From positions 2,976,001 through 3,040,000 of the forward strand of contig OZ246012.1 in NCBI GenBank assembly GCA_965230615.1: a stretch of DNA of 64,000 nucleotides. The letters run 5' to 3'. The notes below the pieces were generated by a model. The model worked only from the letters and a program-made list of their open reading frames with translations, had not been told where the DNA came from and ran no database searches. Each line of letters begins with the position of its first letter. Position 1 is the stretch's first letter. Positions 15,879 to 22,978 of this stretch are shown piece after piece. This DNA is from G965230615 sp965230615 (GTDB taxonomy: Bacteria; Pseudomonadota; Gammaproteobacteria; HTCC5015). The translations under genes were made by a program, and so were the position numbers.

Positions 15879-16766
15879 ATGAATTGGGTAGATCGAATCA
15901 GTTTAGTTATTGAGTATATTGAAGAAAATATTGATGGTGAAATTTCGATTGAAAATGCAGCAAAAATAGCTTGCTGCTCGAAGTTTCATCTACATAGAAT
16001 ATTTTATTCTCGTTTCGATGTTACATTCTCTGAGTACGTGAGAAGGAGAAAGCTTACTTTAGCAGCGGCAGATATTGTGAGTACTCAAGAAACCATTTTG
16101 AATATTGCAATGAAGTATGGGTATAAGTCACCAAATGCATTTACGCGATCATTTCGTAAAGCCCACGGTGTGAACCCAAGTGAAGCTCGATCGACTAATG
16201 CTACTATTGCAACATACAGTAAGGCCTCTTTCTCTTTAGAACCCTCAGAGACAGAGAAAATGGAATATAAAATAGTTGAGAAAGCATCTTTCAATATCGT
16301 CGGAAAAAGCAAACAATTCGACTTTGACGAATTTACGAAAAACGGCAAGAAATTCTGGAAAGAGTATGTCGGCTCTGATAGTTACAAAAAACTTTGCGAG
16401 TTGACTGGCGGCAAGCCGGGACTGGTAACCGGATCTCCATTACTAACTGCGTACTTTCCCGAAGATAAAAATAAGCAAGATAAATTTTTAGATGTGCTTG
16501 GTGTAGAATATGAATTTGACAGAAATGTGAAAAGTTTTAAAGCTCATAACGTTCCAGCAGCAACTTACGCTGAGTTTAATTGTTCATATCGTGGTGCTAT
16601 GAAAACAAACCGATACATTTACGGAGAATGGTTTTCTGCAACTGGCTATGAGAGAGACGGAAACAAACCTGACATCGTGGCATATTTTCCTATGCCTTGG
16701 AGACATTTTAGTGAAATGGAGATACGTTGGTGGGTTCCAGTTATCAAAAACAGGGAAAACGCCTAA
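15879..16766 (+). CDS. Cassette 14: AraC-family regulator with GyrI-like effector domain
   Basis: 295 residues. Two helix-turn-helix motifs lie in residues 1-105 (ISIENAAKIACCSKFHLHRIF; ETILNIAMKYGYKSPNAFTRSFRKAHG, split), typical of the N-terminal AraC DNA-binding domain of Rob/SoxS-like regulators. Residues from about 125 form a GyrI-like small-molecule-binding domain (KMEYKIVEKASFNIVGKS; VPAATYAEFNC; ending WRHFSEMEIRWWVPV). Such proteins usually activate drug-efflux or stress genes. A regulator inside a cassette could act on chromosomal targets. Cassette 15770-16826. Confidence 0.9.
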   Translation: MNWVDRISLVIEYIEENIDGEISIENAAKIACCSKFHLHRIFYSRFDVTFSEYVRRRKLTLAAADIVSTQETILNIAMKYGYKSPNAFTRSFRKAHGVNPSEARSTNATIATYSKASFSLEPSETEKMEYKIVEKASFNIVGKSKQFDFDEFTKNGKKFWKEYVGSDSYKKLCELTGGKPGLVTGSPLLTAYFPEDKNKQDKFLDVLGVEYEFDRNVKSFKAHNVPAATYAEFNCSYRGAMKTNRYIYGEWFSATGYERDGNKPDIVAYFPMPWRHFSEMEIRWWVPVIKNRENA

Positions 16767-16832
16767 CAATTGCATGCCGTCGGACTGGTTTTCCGCTGCA
16801 CTTCAAACCAGCTACAAATGCGGGCGTTATGA
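16761..16832 (+). other. attC14
   Basis: R'' GCCTAAC 16761-16767 and R' GTTATGA 16826-16832, 72 bp; arms ACTGGTTT / AAACCAGC. Confidence 0.85.
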
Positions 16833-16926
16833 CATTAACAGAACAATATTTATAACTTTGTTAGTAACACTGCTCTGGTTCGATTGCAGGATCTTTAGAA
16901 GATTAACTTGTAAAGAGAGTACGTAA

Positions 16927-17916
16927 ATGTCCAAATGGCATGCCTTTAAGGAGGGTATTCGAGAGGAGTTTAAATCTCCATTTGAATATCTAAATCCGCC
17001 AGCTTCTAATGAGGCTATCCAATCTATCGAACAGCGCATAGCTTGTTCGATGCCCAAAGAATTTATTGAGCTATATAAAGATTGTGATGGCGAGAATGAC
17101 AAAGGGTTAGGTATAGGCTTCGGTTTGCGACTGCTCTCAATCCAAGAAATTCACGCAGAGATGGATAATTGGGGTGAGATTATTGCTGGTGGTCTAGAAG
17201 ATTTTAATGATAGATGTAAGTCAACTCCAAAGAACGCTATTCAACTTGTTTATGCTAATTGTAAATGGGTGCCTTTATTCTCAGATGGTGCCGGTAATTT
17301 TTTAGGAATGGATTTTGATCCAGGGCCTAAAGGCAAAGCTGGACAAATAATTAATTTTGGTAGAGACGAAGAAGAAAAGAAAGTTATATCTAAAACACTA
17401 GGCAGCTTATTTACCTTGATGTTAGGGCTTAGCAAAAAGGAGTACACAGGATTAAACGATGATGGCAGCTTCCATATTGCAGATATGTACTTTATAGATG
17501 CAGTCAAATCAGCGCAAAAATTAGACCAAATTGTAGCTAAGCGTTCTCCGGATTATGGATATTTTTCTATTTGGATGTGTCCAAAACCCTTGAGCTCTCT
17601 TCCTGAAAATTATTTTGAACAAAATGTGTCTGAGGAAATTAACTTTTATAACGATTTTAAGGTTTCTACTGAAGATGCATTTAGTATGAGTCGTTCTATG
17701 AGTGAAGATGGCAGCGTTGCTGACATTGAAGAACGGTTGAAATTTGAGATGTATATTGACAAGTATAAGCAGGACCTTCTTGGAGCATGTAAAGAAGCTA
17801 ATATCTCACAGACTAGCGTAGTATGTACGATAAAGGATTATAACTATACTGCACGCTCTGAAATTGTTCGGGAATGTAATGGGGTTTTATTTGTGGGAGC
17901 ATTTAAGGTTTATTAG
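16927..17916 (+). CDS. Cassette 15a: SMI1/KNR4-family protein, immunity-like
   Basis: 329 residues. The first ~190 residues are a SMI1/KNR4 domain: PPASNEAIQSIEQRIACSMPKEFIELYKDCDGEN (split), then GLRLLSIQEI and WVPLFSDGAGNFLGMDFDPG. These domains are common immunity proteins against polymorphic toxins. Residues from about 200 form a second domain (YGYFSIWMCPKPLSSLP ... YTARSEIVRECNGVLFVGAFKVY) that I do not recognise. No toxin gene is adjacent. It shares its cassette with a second gene because no intact attC separates them. Confidence 0.82.
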   Translation: MSKWHAFKEGIREEFKSPFEYLNPPASNEAIQSIEQRIACSMPKEFIELYKDCDGENDKGLGIGFGLRLLSIQEIHAEMDNWGEIIAGGLEDFNDRCKSTPKNAIQLVYANCKWVPLFSDGAGNFLGMDFDPGPKGKAGQIINFGRDEEEKKVISKTLGSLFTLMLGLSKKEYTGLNDDGSFHIADMYFIDAVKSAQKLDQIVAKRSPDYGYFSIWMCPKPLSSLPENYFEQNVSEEINFYNDFKVSTEDAFSMSRSMSEDGSVADIEERLKFEMYIDKYKQDLLGACKEANISQTSVVCTIKDYNYTARSEIVRECNGVLFVGAFKVY

Positions 17917-17962
17917 AGGAGACTTGAATGATTAATTTAGGAATTAAAACCGGAAAAAGTTT

Positions 17963-17969
17963 GTTATGT
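17963..17969 (+). other. Possible remnant attC core
   Basis: GTTATGT lies between the SMI1/KNR4 gene and the next gene, where an attC would be expected. No matching R'' or arms are visible. It may be the R' end of a deleted attC that fused two cassettes, or chance. Confidence 0.25.
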
Positions 17970-18020
17970 AAGACCTGCTCTCCACACTTCGTGTTTCCAC
18001 AATGGTCCATACAAATACAA

Positions 18021-18506
18021 ATGATTAGATATATCGCACTAACAATAATTGTAATGTTTTCTGGCCAAGCGTTGGCTGAGACTAAAATTACACAACTTCA
18101 TTCAAAGGTTTGTCCTCAAGGAATTCATGAGCAGCCAAATGGTAAGTTCGCTATCCATGTATTTTGCGACGACGCTTTAGGCACAAATATTACAGTCTTC
18201 CTTAACAAAATGGGTGCTCCAATTCACCAAGATTACAACCTGGGAAATAGATTTTGGCAAAACCAAGAATGGGCATTCGATGTTATGTCGTTTGCTTGGT
18301 TGCCAAACAATCAGTTGTTGATTTCAACGTCGGCTATTTATGGCAGTGGCTCAGTCTATTTACTAGACCCATCGCAAAAGCAATTTAAAGTACTCTTAAA
18401 AATCGAAGGCGCACTCATAGAGCTAGTGTCAGTTAAAGACAAACAAATTAATGTGCGCTATCAAGTAGAGTTCGAAAAATATGAATATAAAACTATCAGC
18501 ATGTAA
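18021..18506 (+). CDS. Cassette 15b: exported hypothetical protein
   Basis: The open frame begins at 17928, but ATG 18021 gives a clean signal peptide (MIRYIALTIIVMFSGQALA, cleavage near residue 19), so 161 residues are taken. Mature residues include two Cys (VCPQG, VFCDD) and strand-rich segments such as LLISTSAIYGSGSVYLLDP. This is consistent with a small periplasmic beta-propeller-like or lipocalin-like fold, not identified. The stop overlaps R'' of attC15. Confidence 0.65.
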   Translation: MIRYIALTIIVMFSGQALAETKITQLHSKVCPQGIHEQPNGKFAIHVFCDDALGTNITVFLNKMGAPIHQDYNLGNRFWQNQEWAFDVMSFAWLPNNQLLISTSAIYGSGSVYLLDPSQKQFKVLLKIEGALIELVSVKDKQINVRYQVEFEKYEYKTISM

Positions 18507-18580
18507 CAAAGCGCATAAACACGCTATTACTCGTACTCGACAACGTGCTGCGCACTTCGCTGTCTAGCGTGGCATTAGGT
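18501..18580 (+). other. attC15, with mutated crossover base
   Basis: R'' ATGTAAC 18501-18507 and R' position 18574-18580 reads ATTAGGT instead of GTTAGGT, so the G at the crossover site is replaced by A. 80 bp. It is probably impaired for recombination. Confidence 0.7.
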
Positions 18581-18607
18581 TTTCCCGTTAAATTTGAGGT
18601 CAATAAT

Positions 18608-18831
18608 ATGGCTCAATTTGTGAGATTTTTATTTTTTATCTGTTTGCAATAGCAGGTCTTGGCGCGTTTGCCACACTTTCACTTGGGAAGGGTATTTCGC
18701 TAGGTATTGTGTTAGCGGTAGCAGGGATTGTGCTTGGGCAGATCGTATTTAAACGACTAGCCACACCTGAAGAGATCAAAGTAGATCTGAAACATCGCAA
18801 CAAGCAAGGCGACTCAAACTTTATGCCTTAA
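18608..18831 (+). pseudogene. Cassette 16: frameshifted small membrane protein gene
   Basis: ATG 18608 opens MAQFVRFLFFICLQ and then stops. Shifting one base in the T-rich tract near 18637-18650 restores a frame reading LFAIAGLGAFATLSLGKGI, then ISLGIVLAVAGIVLGQIVF and a polar tail ending at TAA 18829-18831. The restored protein of about 74 residues would have two membrane helices. A one-base indel in a homopolymer run is the simplest cause; a sequencing error or programmed slippage is possible. Confidence 0.6.
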
Positions 18832-18855
18832 AAAAGGCTATCTGTAAACGCTGAA

Positions 18856-18936
18856 ACCTAACAAAGTAATGTTGTTACGCGCTTGGGACTGGTCTTACGT
18901 TGCGCCGCAGATCAGTTTCAAATTACGACGTTATGC
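18856..18936 (+). other. attC16
   Basis: R'' ACCTAAC 18856-18862 and R' GTTATGC 18930-18936, 81 bp. Last full-size attC before the second leader copy. Confidence 0.85.
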
Positions 18937-18954
18937 AGAGGACGTATTGAATAA

Positions 18955-19584
18955 GTGAAACTAGTTGAACCATCAATTGAATATGAATTTTCATATATCG
19001 GAACAAGTTTGGAAGTTACATTGGCTATGAACATAATCATAATTATCATTATATTTGTTTTTATTTTTTTGCTGAGTTTTTTGCTACAAGCATTTATGTA
19101 TAAGCGTCGAAAAGGTCTTTATAAGAAAGTTGGTGAAACTGATACAGCGCTTATGTTTAAAACAGACTTGGGAGGTTTTAGATTTGATAAAGTCAATAAG
19201 CGCTTAGTTATACTTTGTTCGAGCGGCAAATCGAAGAGTGTTAATTTTGATGAGCTATCGTGTATAAAATATAGATATAAAGAAAGTAGCGCTGTATTAT
19301 TCGAATACATTAGAGGCTTTCAACTATGGGATATACTGCCAAATTATAGAGACTGCTTTAAATGGTACTATATAGTATTAACCACAATAGATGGCTCTGA
19401 AATTCCTGTTTTTTTGGTAGGGCAATATGAGCCAAGAGAGCCTATAATGTTAATTATTAATTATGAAAAAAAGCTCATGTCCTATTTTGGCATTTTTTCG
19501 GAAACAGATGATTATTCAAGAAAAATATATGAAAAAATTATTCATGATCTTGATTCCCTTGGTATTGATTTGAGAAGAAAATAA
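18955..19584 (+). CDS. Membrane-anchored hypothetical protein (cassette without its own attC)
   Basis: GTG 18955, 209 residues. A single long hydrophobic segment (residues about 22-50, MNIIIIIIIFVFIFLLSFLL) is followed by a cytosolic beta-rich domain (TDLGGFRFDKVNKRLVILCSSG, YYIVLTTIDGSEIPVFLVGQ) that may be PH-like. No attC follows. Instead the second leader repeat begins 41 bp after the stop. The gene is AT-rich like its neighbours. Confidence 0.65.
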   Translation: MKLVEPSIEYEFSYIGTSLEVTLAMNIIIIIIIFVFIFLLSFLLQAFMYKRRKGLYKKVGETDTALMFKTDLGGFRFDKVNKRLVILCSSGKSKSVNFDELSCIKYRYKESSAVLFEYIRGFQLWDILPNYRDCFKWYYIVLTTIDGSEIPVFLVGQYEPREPIMLIINYEKKLMSYFGIFSETDDYSRKIYEKIIHDLDSLGIDLRRK

Positions 19585-19625
19585 GTAATCATAAAAATAT
19601 TGCCTTGTTGTTGACGGACGTCTCT

Positions 19626-19848
19626 CAAATATTTGAAAGTAAAAAAACTATCCGGCTTTAATAGGTTTTTTATGTTATCAGATATCCATAGATGTACTAA
19701 GATAAGCATACAAGTCTGTTATTGAAAATAGCAAAATGGATAGCTATGATATTGAGACATTATAAAGGGCTAATAAGGTAAACCTGTGATTTTATTGGAA
19801 AAACCGACTTTTTCACAGTGGCCGCTAATATATTATCAGGCAGGCTGT
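19626..19848 (+). repeat. Integron leader repeat, copy 2 (distal end of array)
   Basis: About 223 bp in direct orientation to 8599-8830. The promoter hexamers and their 17-base spacing are identical. The 6-bp stem CTATCC (19648-19653) / GGATAG (19738-19743) replaces CTGTCC / GGACAG of copy 1, so a G-C pair has become A-T with pairing kept. It follows a gene with no attC and precedes a gene that ends in a small attC. Confidence 0.85.
19722..19750 (+). promoter_or_regulatory. Second Pc-like promoter
   Basis: TTGAAA (19722-19727), 17 bases, TATGAT (19745-19750), the same as Pc at the head of the array. It would re-drive transcription about 11 kb downstream of attI. Confidence 0.7.
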
Positions 19849-20013
19849 GATCACTATAGGGGCGAAGCTATATTTACCGCATCATTTAATACTTGTTACT
19901 TCAGTGATATTACTCTAATAAAAGTAAAAGGTGGTGGCATTAACGATAACAATTATAAATGTGAAGAAAGTGGTGAGTGCTATAGGGTAATGAAATTTGA
20001 AAAGTTGCAATAG
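19786..20013 (+). CDS. Hypothetical protein starting in leader copy 2
   Basis: GTG 19786 with AAGG 7 bases upstream, the same initiation context as the attI leader ORF. The first ~20 residues (MILLEKPTFSQWPLIYYQAG) align to the 27-aa leader peptide of copy 1. The frame then runs on to 75 residues (DHYRGEAIFTASFNTCYFSD ... CEESGECYRVMKFEKLQ) and stops just before attC17. It may be a true small protein or a leader-cassette fusion. No family recognised. Confidence 0.5.
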   Translation: MILLEKPTFSQWPLIYYQAGCDHYRGEAIFTASFNTCYFSDITLIKVKGGGINDNNYKCEESGECYRVMKFEKLQ

Positions 20014-20027
20014 ACATAACCCAAAAC

Positions 20028-20073
20028 ATTTAACAAGCAAAGACAACATCTATTGCTACTTTGGGTGTTAAAT
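20028..20073 (+). other. attC17, small
   Basis: R'' ATTTAAC 20028-20034, AAGCAAAG ... CTACTTTGGG arms, and R' GTTAAAT 20067-20073; 46 bp. It resembles a shortened attC8/attC12. Last recognisable attC. Confidence 0.65.
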
Positions 20074-20298
20074 TCAGTCACTTTCATAATTACTTATATC
20101 AATGAGGTTTATTTAATGAAAATGATTCTTCGACTGGTTCCCGTTTTACCCAATTCTATATTGTTTAATATGGCTGTGCTGGATTAGGCACTATGAAAGA
20201 AGTTTAATTTCAAAATGAAGTGAGTCCTGGTGTAGTTATTATTAATATCGTGTGCCGATCTGTATTAATGGGAGGTGCTGAAAAGAAGGAACATATAA
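20074..20298. other. Degenerate intergenic DNA after the last attC
   Basis: Only a 23-codon ORF (ATG 20116, MKMILRLVPVLPNS...) is visible, probably a truncated remnant. GGGAGG and AAGGA near 20270-20290 precede the next gene. No promoter is called. Confidence 0.35.
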
Positions 20299-20619
20299 AT
20301 GAAAATAACTTTTAAAGAATTGATACTGATGTTTGTGGCAGTAATGGTAATAAACATGGCAGTGTTTGTAATATTAGCCGCAAGTAAAAGTGATTTATTG
20401 AAAGTGAATTCAGCTGCGAAGCAAGCATCGCTAGAAATAGAAAAAAAATTACCAGTAGAGCAAGTGCTTTATATAAGTAATGAAATATATTTTTACCAAA
20501 AACAAGTGGAGCATATTCTGCAAATAATTACTCTCATGTTTTCAGTTTTGGTTGCAGTCTGCTTGGCAAATATACGTGCATTACAGCAAAGAGTAAAAGA
20601 GTTAGAGCAGCAAAAATAA
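20299..20619 (+). CDS. Small membrane protein with C-terminal coiled coil
   Basis: 106 residues with AAGAAGGA before ATG 20299. Two membrane segments, at residues 6-28 (ELILMFVAVMVINMAVFVIL) and about 72-92 (ILQIITLMFSVLVAVCLANI), flank a polar loop. A short Q/E/K-rich coiled tail (LQQRVKELEQQK) ends the protein. No family recognised. It may be an old cassette that has lost its attC. Confidence 0.55.
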   Translation: MKITFKELILMFVAVMVINMAVFVILAASKSDLLKVNSAAKQASLEIEKKLPVEQVLYISNEIYFYQKQVEHILQIITLMFSVLVAVCLANIRALQQRVKELEQQK

Positions 20620-20656
20620 ATGCAATGATGGAAATAAATGAGAGTTATACAGAAAA

Positions 20657-20952
20657 ATTATGATTAAAGATACCGAGCTATATGAAGCGTCATATAGTGA
20701 TTTAGCAGATCCAGGAATTCACTTTATTTAAAAAGAAGGTAAAAATTCCGACGATATCATTAAATGAAAATACGATTCAATGTGATTTTATTGATATTAA
20801 TAATCAATATAGTGAAGAAGACATCGCTGAGCTGGTGTATATAGTGTTACTGCGAAATTTTTTGTGAAAACCATTATTGGGGTAAGGCAAAATTTGTAAG
20901 TTTCTTAAATGTTAAATCAAACAAGCAATGGCGTCTTCCTTATTTAGGTTAA
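20657..20952 (+). pseudogene. Decayed ORF with several frameshifts
   Basis: Starting near ATG 20659 one reads MIKDTELYEASYSDLADPGIHF in one frame. The next frame gives FKKKVKIPTISLNENTIQC and EEDIAELVYIVLLRNF, and the third ENHYWGKAKFVSFLNVKSN ending LPYLG before TAA 20950-20952. Together these look like one protein of about 95 residues broken by two indels. A GCATAAC box follows 2 bases later, as at the end of a cassette. Confidence 0.5.
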
Positions 20953-20953
20953 G

Positions 20954-20960
20954 GCATAAC
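20954..20960 (+). other. Orphan attC R'' box
   Basis: GCATAAC directly after the decayed ORF, followed by ATTAACAAGCGCTGC. No R' partner (GTTRRRY) is found in the next 90 bp, so the attC is broken. Confidence 0.4.
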
Positions 20961-21052
20961 AAATGTATTAACAAGCGCTGCTTACACCAATATGGGCTCG
21001 CAAGGCTTGATTTCGCCATCTATGAGTATAAATATATTAAGTGACAGCAAAT

Positions 21053-21490
21053 ATGAATACAAAAGACATAGTTTCAAAAATTAAAACACTACCGCTCAGC
21101 CTTTTATTTTTAGGTATTTATTACCTATTAACTGGTTTAGCTTCAATGTTCAATATAGTGATGGCAGATGGTGGTTTCCCTATAAAAGTAGTAATTGGAA
21201 TGTCGTTTTCTGGGCTTCTATTAATTTTCATAGGTTATAGTGTAGTGGCCCGTAAAATTTATGGCCTTTGGGCATTAAAGCTACTTACTATTTTTTTGGG
21301 AATTGTCATCATAATTATTATTATTGGCATCCTATTTGATGCTGCTTCTACCCAAATTTGGCTTCATCATGAAGGCCAGAGCTCTAGGATAACAACTGTA
21401 TTTGGCGTTCTTTTTCTATTAATGATTGGCGCTTTACATCTGCATGCGGCATATGGGAAAAAAACAAAGGCTTATTTTGATCAGGCCTGA
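21053..21490 (+). CDS. Four-helix membrane protein, unknown
   Basis: ATG 21053 is preferred to GTG 21041; 145 residues. Hydrophobic segments: LSLLFLGIYYLLTGLASMF, VVIGMSFSGLLLIFIGYSVV, LLTIFLGIVIIIIIIGILF and TTVFGVLFLLMIGALHLHA. No motif identifies a transporter or enzyme. Lies in the decay zone beyond the array. Confidence 0.62.
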   Translation: MNTKDIVSKIKTLPLSLLFLGIYYLLTGLASMFNIVMADGGFPIKVVIGMSFSGLLLIFIGYSVVARKIYGLWALKLLTIFLGIVIIIIIIGILFDAASTQIWLHHEGQSSRITTVFGVLFLLMIGALHLHAAYGKKTKAYFDQA

Positions 21491-21698
21491 TAAATTTTTA
21501 CAGCTTGATGTCAGCAATGCTTTCATCTCTTAATTTAGCAAGCCTTGGCAGGCTATAAAATAGAACTGAAGGTATAGTTATGAGTAGTGTGATTTTTTCA
21601 AATACTAAAAAATCAATTGTACTCGAGCCCTACTTGTTTCCGACGGACGCAGCAAGCTGCATCGGATATTGAGACGGTAGGCTGTCAAAGGAGATGCA

Positions 21699-22160
21699 AT
21701 GACACCAGAAGCGTTATGGCATGAATATAGCAAAAGCTCAGAGCTTGATAATAAAAATGAAAGCTATAGGTCGTGGTATTTTTCTAATAACGAGAAAGAT
21801 GCGAATGGCTTGCTTGATCTTGTTATAAAAGGTAGAAAACGAGCAACATCAAGTGCATTTGATGTTTATCCGCATATTGATGAAAATCTTCCTGAAGTAG
21901 GTGATTTAAGTGTGATTACAGATTGGGCCGGTAATGCGCATTGTATTATCGAGACTATAAATATAGAAATCATACCTTTCGATAAAGTAAGCGAAGATTT
22001 TGCAAAATTAGAAGGAGAAGGTGATTTATCACTTAGGCATTGGCGGAGTGTGCATCAAGAGTTTTTCACTAACAGTTTGTTTGAATTTGGAATAGCGTTC
22101 AATGGTAAATCTAAGGTTGTTTGTGAAACGTTTAAATTAATTTTTACTAACGGTAGTTAG
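21699..22160 (+). CDS. ASCH domain protein
   Basis: 153 residues. The pattern LLDLVIKGRKRATSSAFDVYP ... LPEVGDLSVITDWAGNAHCIIET (split) ... IPFDKVSEDFAKLEGEGDLSLRHWRSVHQEFF is the ASCH fold, a PUA-like beta-barrel suspected to bind RNA or modified nucleosides. AAGGAGATG precedes ATG 21699. A GTCTAAC box overlapping its stop region (22160-22166) suggests it was once a cassette. Confidence 0.85.
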   Translation: MTPEALWHEYSKSSELDNKNESYRSWYFSNNEKDANGLLDLVIKGRKRATSSAFDVYPHIDENLPEVGDLSVITDWAGNAHCIIETINIEIIPFDKVSEDFAKLEGEGDLSLRHWRSVHQEFFTNSLFEFGIAFNGKSKVVCETFKLIFTNGS

Positions 22161-22166
22161 TCTAAC
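22160..22166 (+). other. Orphan attC R'' box after ASCH gene
   Basis: GTCTAAC fits RYYYAAC exactly and continues AACGC. No complementary arm or R' core is found downstream, so only a remnant is supported. Confidence 0.35.
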
Positions 22167-22247
22167 AACGCTTTCGATTTAGACGGTTCAAGGGAAAATA
22201 ATTAATTACGAACAGCAACATTAAGAGGTAAATAACAAGGATCATTT

Positions 22248-22358
22248 ATGGCTGAATTGACTTTTAACGAAGTATTTCGAAATAATTTGTATCTGTTAAT
22301 ATACATCTATACTCTAGCGGTATACGAGCGATATAATAAGCTTATTATAAGATATTAA
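22248..22358 (+). CDS. Possible 36-aa small protein
   Basis: ATG 22248 with AAGGA 9 bases upstream; Tyr/Leu-rich (NNLYLLIYIYTLAVYERY). It could be a small membrane peptide or the remnant of a longer gene. Confidence 0.3.
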   Translation: MAELTFNEVFRNNLYLLIYIYTLAVYERYNKLIIRY

Positions 22359-22369
22359 AAGGTTGAGCT

Positions 22370-22747
22370 ATGCAAGTAGCACTATTGTGGGCAGCAGCTA
22401 TTATGAGTGTTGTTACCTTCGCTATTCATACTTTTATCGGTGGCGTAGTTGTTGCAAGACCATTGCTCAAAGACAATAATTTACCCAAAGCTTCAAAGTG
22501 GCTAAATTACTATTGCTGGCATATGACAACGATTTATACTTTTGCTATGGGCTGGGCGTACGCTTATGTGGCACTTCGCCCTGACAAAATTGAATTAATC
22601 GTATTTGTGAGTCTCATCAATGCTGCCTTTTCTGCCTTGAGTGCCGCTGTGGCTTTGAAAGGGGGCATAAATCCGCTGCGTTTTCCGTCTACATCTTTAT
22701 TTGCTTCAGTCGCTATACTGGGCTTTGCGAGCTTGCTTGCAATGTAA
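22370..22747 (+). CDS. Small four-helix membrane protein
   Basis: 125 residues, four hydrophobic stretches: ALLWAAAIMSVVTFAIHTFIGG, YYCWHMTTIYTFAMGWAYAYV, ELIVFVSLINAAFSALSAAVAL and TSLFASVAILGFASLL. Conserved-looking His residues (AIHTF, CWHMT) in the first two helices suggest a metal or haem site, but this is a guess. GGTTGAGC precedes ATG 22370. Confidence 0.6.
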   Translation: MQVALLWAAAIMSVVTFAIHTFIGGVVVARPLLKDNNLPKASKWLNYYCWHMTTIYTFAMGWAYAYVALRPDKIELIVFVSLINAAFSALSAAVALKGGINPLRFPSTSLFASVAILGFASLLAM

Positions 22748-22978
22748 GCTGTATCTCAGCCGATTTTTGCTATACGCTACTATACCTTGCTAAATGATAG
22801 ATATTTTTATTGTGCTTTGGGTCAAGTAAAAAAACTACTTTACGTAAATAAGATTTCTGTATCAGCAGATCTTAAAATATCATCTTAAATAGAGATCCAG
22901 GGCTTATTTGTCATAATTTATAGGCATAATTATGCGAAAGGCGGAAAATAATAACATTTGCTAGAGGTATAAGTCGTT

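Larger units (their letters stand above)
7492..20073. mobile_element. Chromosomal integron: intI, attI and cassette array
   Basis: The element comprises a divergent integron integrase, an attI/leader region with a cassette promoter, and a chain of plus-strand ORFs. Each is followed by an imperfect palindrome that starts with an RYYYAAC-type R'' box and ends with a GTTRRRY-type R' box. Sixteen attC sites occur at regular intervals from 9.4 to 18.9 kb, and one more small site lies at 20.03 kb. Many attC share a common arm (GCTGGACTCGCTAACGCTCGCC-like, split), as expected for a lineage-specific chromosomal array. No transposase or resistance gene is present. Confidence 0.93.

Noticed and set aside
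7492..20073. CRISPR array
   Set aside because: The repeats are attC palindromes of different lengths separated by genes, not short regular direct repeats.
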